Positions 54,738-64,000 of a stretch of DNA of 64,000 nt are shown in pieces. Source of the DNA: Branchinecta lynchi (lineage: Eukaryota; Arthropoda; Branchiopoda; Anostraca; Branchinectidae); assembly GCA_023053575.1 (NCBI GenBank), contig JAKZAP010000012.1, forward strand, positions 9,672,230 through 9,736,229, in the 5' to 3' direction. Every line of letters starts with the position of its first letter. The stretch's first letter is position 1. Both the position numbers and the translations under genes were made by a program. Under the pieces are notes generated by a model. The model saw only the letters and a list, made by a program, of their open reading frames with translations, was not told where the DNA came from and made no database searches.

Positions 54738-54872
54738 ATTTTAAATATTCTTTGAGCCCAAGCTGACTTTGAAACATTTATTCAAACAATATTTACAACG
54801 GATACGTCAGCTCTGATTTTTCATCAGCGATATTTCGGCCCTTCTTGGCAAGGGTCCTCGTCAGGCTGATTT
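54738..54872 (-). ncRNA. Family E copy, hammerhead-like motif
   Basis: On the minus strand CAGCCTGACGAGGACCCTTG, AAGAAGGGCCGAAATATCGC and GAGCTGACGTATCCG. The core CTGACGA, stem II and GAAA are perfect and AGC/GCT closes stem I. The base before the cleavage adenine is G rather than U, and the outer stem I is lost. Outer sequence AATATTCTTTGAGCCCAAGC is identical to that before 12846. Confidence 0.4.
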
Positions 54873-55379
54873 TGATTTTGATTTTGATGATTTTGAAGTA
54901 TTTTGCCGCTGATTTTTGAAATATGAAATTCTAAAGTATCCTCTTATTTTGCAGTTGTCGCGGTAAAAACGTGCCCGCATTTTTTCAAACATTTAAACTG
55001 CCGAGGCAATTAAAATAAAATGCTTTTACAAACGGCTAAATATTAGATGTCACCAGTTTGGTCGTAAACCCCGGCATCTCTCGGGATTGATTTTTCGCTT
55101 CAGTTTCTTTCGCTCGAAGATTGGAGTACTGTCGGAAGAAAGAGAGATAGAAAGCCTATCAAAAATGGACTCGTGGTGAAAGAACCAAATCTGCGATTAA
55201 TGTCAATATGTAATAAGGAATTTAAGCCAACATCGGTTTTATCATCGTTGTAGAGATACGGGAAAAGCTTGAGATGGATGAGGGAAATGAACAACGATTT
55301 CGCGTTAAAAATAGTTTACCAGCTCTAAACAAAAGAACCGTAGCACTTGCCACTCGTCGTGGTCAGTTTCTGACGTTAT
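54873..55379. other. Intron 2, unassigned
   Basis: No exon or repeat supported. Confidence 0.3.
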
Positions 55380-55387
55380 CAATCAAT

Positions 55388-55740
55388 CAGAGGCGTCACT
55401 AGCCAAAATGTTGGGGGGGGACGAAGCATTTTCCGACTGGCTGGTAATTTTTACCGTCTGTTTCTGCTGAAAAAACGACTGTTTTCAACAACAAAAAAAT
55501 GACAGTTTTAAAGAAAATTGACTGATTTTCAGAAAAATCCACTGATTTCCAGAAAAATCGACTATTTTGACGAAAAATCGACCAATTTTCAGAAAAACCG
55601 GCTGTCATCATGAAAAAAAAAATCAACTATTTTGACGAAAAATCGCGGCGCTTCGCGCCGACTCGGTTTTTGTTACCGACTGGCCGACAGCATTGGGGGG
55701 GGGGGGGGGGGGGGAGGGGGCGTGAGTCGTGACGCCACTG
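55388..55740. mobile_element. Family F hAT-like MITE, 8-bp duplication
   Basis: 353 bp with ends CAGAGGCGTCACTAG and CGTGACGCCACTG. CAATCAAT flanks it on both sides (55380-55387, 55741-55748), although the surrounding (AATC)n makes the duplication less decisive. Interior: AAAAATCGACTG-type repeats, GGCGCTTCGCGCC and a 20-base poly-G run. Confidence 0.65.
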
Positions 55741-55930
55741 CAATCAATCAATCAATCAAGTTTAATCCAGATAGCTAAAAGCTAGAAGACGAATACAACT
55801 TATGGTAGGGAGGAAGGATTTGGGAGTCGAGAGGGTTAGATACCATGGCTGAACCGAACTCTTGCTTCGCTTCTTTTCCAGCGCCCTTGCCTACAGGTAC
55901 TGATTCAAATATTTGACAGGTTACTTATTA

Positions 55931-56406
55931 TTAAAGTTTAACCGAAAAGGGCTAGGATACGACAGTCTAGTTACCCATCACTTGTTCGCTTATATAATCT
56001 TGAAAACCCGATGAAAAAGCGTTAGTTTGTTTTTCTGATATTTCCAAATAATCGATTATCCCATTGTGCTTGCCGCTCTTCCCGTTTTTGTGATATCTCT
56101 ATGGTGCCTGGAACATTTGGCAACAATACCAGCAGCAAACGAGTAAATAAATTGTGTATCAACTAAACAAAGAAGTGTCTGCAGTCTGCAGTGCCAAAAA
56201 CTAATGCTAGCTAGTGATAGTGATAGTTTAGTGATTTTCGCGGGCGAATTGTGGACGGATTCACCATGGGAAAGCGTCCACATTCCCAACGTCCCTACTG
56301 AAGACTACTGTGGACAGAATGAAAATCCCCAATAGGTGTTGTAATAATTCAATGTATTTGAATCTAAGATGTAAAAATAAGTTGCCTGTTCAGTTAAACT
56401 TTAAAG
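55931..56406. mobile_element. Family H short element, both ends present
   Basis: Left TTAAAGTTTAACCGAAAAGG and right CCTGTTCAGTTAAACTTTAA are inverted. Text inside the right end (CATTCCCAACGTCCCTACTG) matches 417-435. Looks like a deletion derivative of the THAP-bearing element at 1-548. Confidence 0.5.
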
Positions 56407-56594
56407 GTTAACTCCCGACATCGAGATTAATACCGGAAAATAACACCGAGATGGTAATTGAAAAATATCTATCGAGCGCAGCGAGATTGACATTTTTAAA
56501 TATCCATCGAAGTTTCCGATATCAACCGAGATGGAGGTTTGATAACTGCTATAACTTTTTTGAACAGAACCATTTACAATTAACCAGGCACAAA

Positions 56595-56790
56595 ACCGCT
56601 GGAGTTAGATATGACTTCATATCATGCTCTCTGAAGGCTGATATGACTTCATAGCGTCCTCTCTGGAGGACTTCAGGTCATTAACTCTGGAGGCTGATAT
56701 GACTTCATATCATCCTCTCTGAAGGCTGATATTATTTCATATGATCCGCTGTGGAGGCTGTCATGAGTTATATCATCCTCATATATGTAC
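56595..56790. repeat. Degenerate minisatellite, about 33 bp unit
   Basis: Units of the form GAGGCTGATATGACTTCATA TCATCCTCTCT are repeated about five times with substitutions. In intron 2. Confidence 0.6.
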
Positions 56791-57599
56791 CGCCAATTTT
56801 CTGTGTGGAGGTTATCGTAAGATAACTGACCATGGGTCAAATGATGATATACGTTGTATAGCCTACATATTCGAGAAAATTTGCATGACTTTTTGTTTAT
56901 TATGTAGAATCTTTGTACAGAATTATGAGATTAGTTCATTCTTGATGTTTTTTCGTTTGTTAGTTGTCAAATGCCGTAAGGATCATTCACGTAATGAACT
57001 TATGTCAGTAAATAATTTTTATTTGTACATGCGAAAGTATGAGTTTAATTGTTGATTGTCGGAATCTTTACTACTTCGACACAGTTTGTTATTCCCACAC
57101 CTGAGGTAATGATTTATGTTGAGAATACTAGAAGGTTTTGAAACTCAAAAATTTTAGCACTGTGAAATTATAGAGCTGGGTAGGATGTCTGCCAAACGAC
57201 CGACGGGGTTTTTGCTAATTCCTTTGTCAGTGCACGTACTTCTTAATAAGTACCTTAGGATGCTTTGGAAGTACTTAACATTTGTCACACATGAAGTGAT
57301 GGTTAAAGTGTATTTTTAGCACTACTAGGTAGGGTCTTTGCCAACTTGTTATATAAGTCCGACCGGGTTTTTCATTATTCTTTATGTCAGTACACGTGCA
57401 TCTATAACAAGTACAGATGGCCAGTATGATTAGAACAATCCAAAGATGGTGTGAATGTTTGTAATCATGTTGCTATGAAGACTGCGTGCTATTTTTTAGC
57501 TCATAAAGTCTCAAAGCTCATTAACATCATGTCAGATATGAAATTGTACTGCTAGATTGCTTCTGGAAGTTTTGAACAACATAATATGAATATAATATG
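56791..57599. other. Intron 2, old duplicated block
   Basis: GCTGGGTAGGATGTCTGCCA ... GGGGTTTTTGCTAATTC ... GTCAGTGCACGT (57175) and CTAGGTAGGGTCTTTGCCAA ... GGGTTTTTCATTATTC ... GTCAGTACACGT (57325) form a diverged pair. No exon supported. Confidence 0.35.
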
Positions 57600-57690
57600 A
57601 CTACACTAAATGGATAAGGCAGCTGATATTTATTTAGCGATGTTTCGGCCCTTATTAAAAATTGTCCTCTTTAGGCTCAGGTAAGGATGT
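57600..57690 (-). repeat. Family E copy, decayed core
   Basis: The minus strand reads CCTAAAGAGGACAATT ... AAGGGCCGAAACATCGC. CTGA is changed to CTAA, so a ribozyme is not expected. Confidence 0.4.
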
Positions 57691-58087
57691 CTAGGGTAGT
57701 CTAATGCACTAGCTTATTCCCGGTCCATTTCTCGCATGTTCTTTTATTCCCCTGTGCCTCGCGTCACATTTTGAGGACGTCTAAATTAAGAGTAAAACAC
57801 TCGGATGGTTAGTCTGCGACCCCCCCCCCCCCCCTCCCGCTTATTTCTCGCATGTTGTTTTATTTCCCTGTTCCCCGCGTCACATTTTGAAGACGACTAA
57901 ATTAAGAGCAAAACACTCGGATGGTTAGTTCAGAATTCTTCCAAACTTAGGCTAAGTTAAGTAGCTAGCGAGAGGGTTGAGAGATGGGTTGGTTTATTTT
58001 GTATTTTGTACGGAAGAAGGAAAGGATACGTAGAATGGGAAACAACAGTCAAATATTGTTGGAGATGGATGTGAATTTTTGCACCGT
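57691..58087. other. Intron 2, unassigned with a direct repeat
   Basis: TTTCTCGCATGTTSTTTTAT TYCCCTG ... CACTCGGATGGTTAGT occurs at 57727-57812 and 57844-57930, separated by a poly-C run. Confidence 0.4.
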
Positions 58088-58095
58088 CTCCGTGT

Positions 58096-58533
58096 CAGAG
58101 ATGGGCGAATCCTAATCGGGATTCGAATGCAGGGTTCCTGCTTTTGGCCGGATTCAAATCCGGATTCCGACTCGGATTTCAAACACCCAATCTTACGAAT
58201 CTGCTCAAAATTCTAGGCTACATCCTTCTGGTTACCGCTTTCCCAATTTTCACACAGTGGGCTTAGGCAATCTAAATTTTTGGTCTCGGCCACCAGCCAT
58301 CCTCAGTAATCTATAACGTTATCTGATTACTTTAGATATCAGTGCTTTTTGTCACCTCTGATTTTTAAACGATAACCTATGGACATGATTTGATTTTTGT
58401 CAAGGTCGGATTCGAATCCCGATTCGATTCCGGATTCGAATCCTCAGCATGAAATGGTGGATTTAGATTCGGATTCGTAACTAGCCCTGGATTCGGATTC
58501 GAATCCTTTCATGACCGGATTCGCCCATCTCTG
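58096..58533. mobile_element. hAT-like MITE of GGATTCGAATC repeats
   Basis: 438 bp with ends CAGAGATGGGCGAATCC and GGATTCGCCCATCTCTG. CTCCGTGT (58088-58095) and CTCGGTGT (58534-58541) match at 7 of 8 positions. The interior holds many GGATTCGAATCC palindromes. hAT-type ends and duplication; non-coding. Confidence 0.7.
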
Positions 58534-58541
58534 CTCGGTGT

Positions 58542-59722
58542 AGCCAAAAACACATATTTTGTTTTTTATCCACAGTAGGTTATCCCGCAGTTCGGATTAA
58601 AAACCCTGGATATGTCAATTAATCAAACTAACGAAAACGATATATTTGCATATTAAAGCCGTAAAACATCATGCAACAAAAATAATACTGACACACTTTT
58701 ACATAGGTCACTTTATAGTCCATATATCCTCCTTTTTACAAATCCATTTCTTATCGATTCCCCCCTACCCCAAAATGTCCCCCCTTAGTAGCTTAACTCT
58801 CCGCATTTACACAAAAGGCTACATGCATCCTCATTTATTTTTCCCACAAATATCCATATATAAAGCTTTTGGTCATGTATAGTTGTGAAGACCTACGCAC
58901 AGGTGTCAAATGGTGTTAGACCGTTCTACCCATTTTGTTAAAAAGATTTTTGTGAGATTTTGGGATTTTTTGGAGAGATTCCTTTTTGGTTCCACTCTTC
59001 CACTTCTTTTCCACTCTTTCCACTCTTTTTTGTACTATTTTACGCTTTTAACGTCCTGTTGCGGAGACGAAAATATTCTGAAAATGTTTTCTCTCTCTTG
59101 TCTCTGGAAATCTGTGCGAAAATATTCCCAACTTTCCTATCACCTTGGAGAAAGCTACTTGTTGATATCTACTTGGATTTCTTAGGATCCCAGCAGTGCC
59201 GTCTTTATCCTTAGACCGGTTATGCCTGTGCGGGGGGACCAGGGGAAACGAGAGGCCAAGCGGCCAGTGTAAATTGTTAAGAAATCAGGCTACGGTTGCT
59301 AGCCGTGTTGCCTAGTTTATTGCGATCGTCAGTTGTATTACCGAAATTATGCTCAAATATGACCCATGTTGCTCGACCAAGAATCGTATGTGCTAATGTG
59401 CTGGCGTTTTTAATTTTGGACTCAAGGGGCCAAAAACTCGTGAATTTCCTAGGTAAAAGTAAAAGACGACACTGGATCCCAGCACTACTGAATCGCTAAT
59501 GACAAAGTTTGGTCGGTGGGGAAAAGGTGTCTGTTTGTCGGAAATCGGATGGAATATCTTCGCGTAAATGAGAGTCGATCGATACGGAATTAAGAGCGTG
59601 CAGGTGATGTAAAGCATGACGTCAGGGTGATAGATAACAATATTTGTTTTCAAGAGCTCCGGCCGTGGTAAGTACTTGAGAGCAAGAAAAACCTTAAAGG
59701 ACTCCCCATGTGATGCGGCTAC
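58542..59722. other. Intron 2, unassigned
   Basis: Frames at 58910-59214 are Phe/Ser-rich low complexity and not called. No exon or repeat supported. Confidence 0.3.
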
Positions 59723-59727
59723 TATGG

Positions 59728-60019
59728 GAGTGTTCCACCCTACTTACCGTAGTTACTATGCATGACGTCACGGTTTCTGTGTTCTTGGCGTCATGGCTGG
59801 AACGCATTTTTTTTTATCGGCAAAACATCGGGCAATAGACTGATCGGACCAGTCACGTCACAGAGATTTGTTGTTACCACGCTTACTACGCTCCCGAGCG
59901 TGGTAAGCAAATAGTTACTATTTGATGAAGGTTGGTACTGTCAGCGTAGTTACTTTTTACGAGGTTGGAAAGAAAATAGTAACCACTGGTTACTCTTGTT
60001 AGAAGGTTGGAACACGCTC
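59728..60019 (+). mobile_element. Family C MITE, diverged copy with TATGG flanks
   Basis: 292 bp with ends GAGTGTTCCACCCTACTTAC and AGAAGGTTGGAACACGCTC. TATGG flanks both sides (59723-59727, 60020-60024). Other copies show 3-bp matches or none, so the true duplication length is unsettled. Confidence 0.6.
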
Positions 60020-60039
60020 TATGGAACCTCACCAATCGA

Positions 60040-60510
60040 TTAAAGTTTAACTGAAAAGGCTGATATTTGAACACACTGAAATATTTTTTTCTCATCCAAA
60101 GCGATTTTCCACCCTGGGCTTTAGTAATAACATTCCAAAGTGTACGCTGCTTGCACGACAACCCAAAATTCATCCAGACGCGGAGAATTTGAATTTTAAC
60201 ATAGGCCTTCATTTTCAGTATGAGATGTGCGAGGCTCAGAAAAGTTACGCCCGTAGAAAGTGAGAAGATAATGTTAAGATATGTAAGGAGTCGGATCTTA
60301 TTTCTAATTTCGGCAATGGCTTACATTTGTAGTTGGTAAATATTTAAAGCTTAGAGGGACAAGCACATAGAGGTACTAAGAATCCGAAAGAAATAAGTTC
60401 ATTTGATGAAACTGATTATCTGTTGATTACGGCCACACGAGGTAACGCATTTTTATCCGGTTTTCAAGCCTATTTAAGTGAATAAGGGATGTGTAACTAG
60501 AACACGACAC
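60040..60510 (+). mobile_element. Family H element upstream of exon 3
   Basis: Starts TTAAAGTTTAACTGAAAAGG and shares ordered blocks with 39566-40560 (CGCTGCTTGCACGACAACCC, ATTCATCCAGACGCGGAGAA, GGTTTTCAAGCCTATTTAAG). It ends about 240 bases before the acceptor of exon 3. Confidence 0.45.
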
Positions 60511-60753
60511 TCACGACGGTACTCATCCATCCTTCATTCGGTTGTTCATTATCTTCACATGTTCATAATCTACCATGAAATTGAGATTGACTGATTTTTA
60601 CAGTCTCTGCCCATATACACTTTGTGCTTTAGGCAGAAGTACAAAATGTATGAATAGATATAAACTCAAATACCGACATTATTTGAAAATATTCGAAAAC
60701 CCAAATAGTTTCGAAATAAGAAAAATGATTTATCATGGGCGTTCTTTCCACAG

Positions 60754-60928
60754 TGTGCGTTCGGACTGGGATGGCTGCTTTTCCCGAACAATCCCGAGCT
60801 TCAGTTGGGCTTATTCGTAACTGGTTGCAGCCCTGGCGGCGGAGGATCCAACCTCTGGACTTACATCCTAGATGGCAACCTCAACCTCTCAGTTACGATG
60901 ACCTGTATCAGTACTTTCGCCGCATTTG
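60754..60928 (+). CDS. SLC10-family transporter, third coding exon
   Basis: Codes residues 195-252 plus one base. The acceptor is TTCTTTCCACAG (AG at 60752-60753) and the donor is TTTG|GTAAGT; it starts in phase 0 and ends in phase 1. It continues FMPL from exon 2 with CAFGLGWLLFPNNPELQLGL, then FVTGCSPGGGGSNLWTYILD and GNLNLSVTMTCISTFAAF. SPGGxxSN (residues 220-227) followed by NLSxxMTxxST is the most conserved block of SLC10 proteins and lines the sodium site in the bacterial homologue ASBT. The frame is uninterrupted, so the gene looks functional. The rest of the transporter core must lie to the right: I found no further exon before 64000. The other two frames here are longer but meaningless. 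Confidence 0.92.
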
Positions 60929-60995
60929 GTAAGTAGCACACCTCGCACTATTTACTGTATATGTTCGGAAATTCAAAACTTTATGAATACCTTAA

Positions 60996-61332
60996 AGGAC
61001 CCCTCGCACTATTTACTACTCAACTTACAGTATTTGAATACTTTAAAACTAGGCTGTGCTTTCAAGAAATAACCCACAGCTTTGGCTGTTTTAAGCCTTT
61101 TCCGAGGCTCGTTTACTTTCAGCGAAAACAGGGGAAAATGAACAAAACCGGTTTTTCAGATGGAAAAACTTCTCGCAGACAACCGTCGACAGCGTGATAC
61201 TAAGCTAAACACGGCAAGTGAGAAAATCAACGTGTTTTTTTTTTAAAGGGGTTAGAGTGTACCGTACGAAATTGGGGTCTCCGGGTTTATAAATATATGG
61301 AATGATGACGGAAGTGAGTTGCGTTAGTAGCC
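60996..61332 (-). mobile_element. Family K MITE, third copy
   Basis: TTAAAGGACCCCTCGCAC at the left (TTAA at 60992-60995), then the inverse of the 44325-44688 body up to AGTGAGTTGCGTTAGTA. Confidence 0.5.
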
Positions 61333-61370
61333 TAAACACTCCTTGCGATGACTGTGGCATGTGCGGTTGG

Positions 61371-61690
61371 TTAGATTCTGGTGGAAGATTCTGGTGCTTC
61401 CCAGTTTAATCTCCATGGTGTTTCCCTCCACCCAGCGTCCAGACGGCGTTCGAATACATCTTCCGATTCAGCTGCAACAGTGTCCTCCTTGAGATTGTTC
61501 CATAGGTTCACGATCCGGTTCGAAAAGAAATTGCATCTTGCTCCAGTCCTTGAGGGAAAATTGTGGACTCGTTTTGGGTGATCTCGTGTTTTATGGGAGG
61601 GGGGGGGGTCAGTCTCCAGGAGCTCATTTTATTGGTTGGCGGAGAAGAGTTTGTGTGCCTTGATCATGCCTCCGCGTTTTCGCCTGTAGA
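61371..61690 (-). pseudogene. LINE polymerase C-terminus, long intact tail
   Basis: The minus strand keeps an open frame from about 61593 to a stop at 61371-61373. It reads RVHNFPSRTGARCNFFSNRI, VNLWNNLKEDTVAAESEDVF and ERRLDAGW, which matches the LINE C-terminal 'RxxFFSxRVVNxWNSLPxxVVxAxSxxxFKxRLDxxW' block. Upstream, about 61630-61690, YRRKRGGMIKAHKLFSANQ precedes a stop. The catalytic part is absent. It lies downstream of exon 3, opposite to the host gene. Confidence 0.65.
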
Positions 61691-61830
61691 CTTTAAACTT
61701 TAACTGAAAAGGCTAGTTTTGCGTCATTTAAATGAATACACTGAATAATAAATAATTTTGATTCTGCTAAGGAAATTTTTTTTTCCACCATCTGGGTAAA
61801 GTAGGTTCAAAGTACACTTATTCAGAATTT
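61691..61830 (+). mobile_element. Family H end fragment
   Basis: CTTTAAACTTTAACTGAAAA GGC, then GAATACACTGAATAATAA and TTTTTCCACCATCTGGGTAA; a diverged family H start. Confidence 0.4.
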
Positions 61831-62619
61831 ATAGCAGACAGAAGTAGGATAGTTTTAATGTCAAGAGACGTGCTTAATCCTGAAATACTGCAATCATTAG
61901 AAGTAAAAGTTATGTAATTCGTGGCAACCAGCTGAAGCTACCGTTAAAGAACAAGAGCTAAGTTAATGTCACTTAAATTACCGAAATCAGCAACTGGGTT
62001 GAATCAAATAATGAATTCGTACTACCGAAAAACTAACTAAAAAAAATGTCTGGAGCGGTATAACAACCAAATTTCGTAATGGAATGAAACCCTTGTTAGA
62101 ACCATCTAAAACAACCGAATGTGGTAAGTCTGATAATAGTTACGTACTAAAAAAAATCCGATGAATTACCGAATTTGGTAACGAATCAGAAGCAATGAAA
62201 TGGGATTAATCAGCGAATTATGAAACGGACTGACCGAATGCTGTAGAACAGAGACGGACTTGAGAAAAATCAGGGGAATTAGCCAATCTGGTAACGGATG
62301 ACACCAAATAAACACGTTAATCTATCGAATTTACGAAGGGACCGACCTTCTAATAAAAAAAACTAGATAGATGAATAAATAAGTTTCTACTGTCTATCTA
62401 CTCTCTTACTGCAAGCCAGCTTGTACTCACCTTAGAAGACCCCTGTGTCAAGAGGGAGTGTGTGGCTCCCCCCGGACCGCTTGCGGTGAATCGGAACCAA
62501 TAAACACGTCAAGTTAGCCAATTTGGAAATGTGTCGACAAAAGATTTTATTAAACGGGCATCAAGGCTTCGCCGTGTCTTTCGCCCAGAATTTTCACCAT
62601 TGCTGAAAATTTGACCGAA
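61831..62619. other. Intron 3, degenerate repeats
   Basis: 62080-62350 holds loosely repeated words (AATTACCGAATTTGGTAACG A, AACCGAATGTGGTAAG, GGTAACGGATGA). No exon found. Confidence 0.3.
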
Positions 62620-62673
62620 TGCCAAAAGGTAAGGGGGGCGCTTCGCCCCCGTCCCCCCTCGGGATGCCCCTGA
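62620..62673. mobile_element. hAT-like MITE end
   Basis: GGGGGGCGCTTCGCCCCCG then GGGATGCCCCTG; matches the style of family F ends (CAGGGGCATCCC on the minus strand). The other end is not identified. Confidence 0.35.
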
Positions 62674-63170
62674 GTTTATGTAGATGTATTTCCATTCATT
62701 CGTCACTTATCGGTTATGAAAGTCATATTTCGTCGCTCAGAACAATCGACCCTCTGAAAACAATCGCTCATTTAGTCTTATACTCTCTTGAAAAAGGCGG
62801 AATATTATTCAAAATTCTTGTACTTCAATTTTTTTTTATTCATTCGTCTCGTCCTGTAGCAATGATACACAAACAGGCGATTTCTTCTTTTTTGTTATCA
62901 AGCTTCATAGAATTCAGAACATAAAAGATTCCTTCATGCACTGTTGGCCAGATAGTCGATTGAATGAAAGCTTTCAGTCCTGGATTTCTCCTGTTAATTT
63001 CGCTAATTGAGATTACGTGTCCAAGCCTCAGGAGTACCACTTTGTCGTGCCATGTGACATTTCATCTCAGTTATGATTAGTATGTCACTTCTTGTAGCAG
63101 ACGCCATCTTATCATTCGCCCTCAGGGTATGAAGTGAAAGGAGTCGAGGGAAATGGACAGTGTATTCGAG
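62674..63170. other. Intron 3, unassigned
   Basis: No exon or repeat supported. Confidence 0.3.
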
Positions 63171-63173
63171 TTA

Positions 63174-63559
63174 AGCGGAATTCACACAGAAGGCGTCAAA
63201 TATTGGCAGGCAAATATTATAAGCAGGTATATTATAGGCAGGCAAATATTATACGCTTCGCGGCATCTAGACGAAATCGCAGGATATGACAGACGGGCAG
63301 CGAATTCACCCGAATTGCATTTCCTTCCATGCACCTTTCTTCCATTGTCTTTATACTCCTTGATACCGGGACAACTCTGAACTAAACTGATTAGCTTTTC
63401 TACATCCAGCAATTTCTGTATTTCAAATTATTTGCCTGGCGTTGCGAATTTTCTCGGCTAGGAGCTGCTGGCGACGCGTTTTGACCTGACCATGCGTTTT
63501 TGAAGGCGGGACGAATATCGCCAGGCGTGATGAAATTCGCTCTCTGTGTGAATTGGGCT
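63174..63559. mobile_element. 386-bp MITE with TTA duplication
   Basis: Ends AGCGGAATTCACACAGAAGG CG and CGCTCTCTGTGTGAATTGGG CT with TTA on both sides (63171-63173, 63560-63562). A short GCAGGCAAATATTATA repeat lies near the left end. TWA duplication suggests PIF/Harbinger type. Confidence 0.55.
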
Positions 63560-63747
63560 TTAGTATCCTAAGGCGACACGCAAAGAGGTTAATAATTTTG
63601 TTTACTGTGAACACTATGAGAATTATACCGGTTAAATCGACTGTTTTGATAGGGAATCAGAAGACTTGTTTGTGGGCCCACAGTATAGTCGTCACTACTT
63701 GTCACGAAGAAATCGCAAATAATCGCATTGGCAAGAGTTGGAAATAA

Positions 63748-63887
63748 GTGACGGCTGTTCTTGCGTGTTCTTGCTAGAAGTCAATGGGTCTGGGAAAAGG
63801 CTTATAACACCTAAAGCTGTTTATAATTTGTTAAAAGCAGAGCCCAGTTTTACAGTATTGAACTAGTGCGAGGTGTGTTTTAAAGTG
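63748..63887 (+). mobile_element. Family K MITE fragment
   Basis: TTGCTAGAAGTCAATGGGTC, GGAAAAGGCTTATAA and GCAGAGCCCAGTTTTACAGT match the right third of 44325-44688. Confidence 0.45.
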
Positions 63888-63987
63888 ATGTGCACACACA
63901 ATCCGATTTTCGCAGTCGGATGAGATTTTCCTCCTTCGCGTCGTATTTAGGAATGCTACGATCCGATGTGAATAGAAAATATTCTAC

Positions 63988-64000
63988 TTTTTGGGATCCC
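63988..64000 (-). mobile_element. Start of a family A element at the window edge
   Basis: TTTTTGGGATCCC, the family A 3' end in inverse orientation, cut by the edge. Confidence 0.5.

Noticed and set aside
60735..60932. 65-codon frame over exon 3
   Set aside because: Wrong frame; the SLC10 signature SPGGGGSN...NLSVTMT is in the shorter frame starting at 60754.
60929..64000. Search for exon 4 of the transporter
   Set aside because: No acceptor followed by the expected hydrophobic MMPxW-type continuation was found; presumably outside the window.

Overview
The window is eukaryotic nuclear DNA, most likely from an invertebrate animal. Coding density is very low, phase-matched exons are separated by kilobase introns, transposon families are numerous, poly-G/C tracts and microsatellites are common, and one 100-N gap is present. 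I cannot name the species. The only host gene I can support is an SLC10-type (P3 / bile-acid-cotransporter-like) membrane transporter on the + strand. Its first three recognisable coding exons lie at 40626-40947, 45526-45785 and 60754-60928. They join in phase into 252 residues, and the gene runs off the right edge. Its introns of 4.6 kb and 15 kb are filled with transposon remnants.

1-40.6 kb is gene-free, layered mobile DNA. Two families look like non-autonomous rolling-circle (Helitron/Helentron, HINE/DINE-1/pearl-like) elements. Family A has 137-bp core repeats, a (GGAC)n microsatellite and GGGATCCC ends. Family B has 280-424 bp core repeats, a (CGAC)n microsatellite and a 3' hairpin. Two family-B copies sit inside other repeats whose uninterrupted counterparts are also in the window, and both show clean insertion without target duplication. 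Other families are MITEs C and D, hAT-type MITEs with 8-bp duplications, a Foldback-like element made of 31-bp repeats with a 9-bp duplication, and a possible P/THAP-type element (family H). Family E is made of short, often inverted repeats carrying hammerhead-ribozyme-like cores, as in Penelope-like elements.

40.6-64 kb holds the transporter exons plus LINE 3' ends (fragments of reverse-transcriptase C-termini), TA-, TAA/TTA- and TTAA-flanked MITEs, tRNA-derived repeats and more copies of A, C, E, F and H. Boundaries of the old repeats are approximate, and family assignments rest on reading ends, target duplications and copy-to-copy comparison within this window only.
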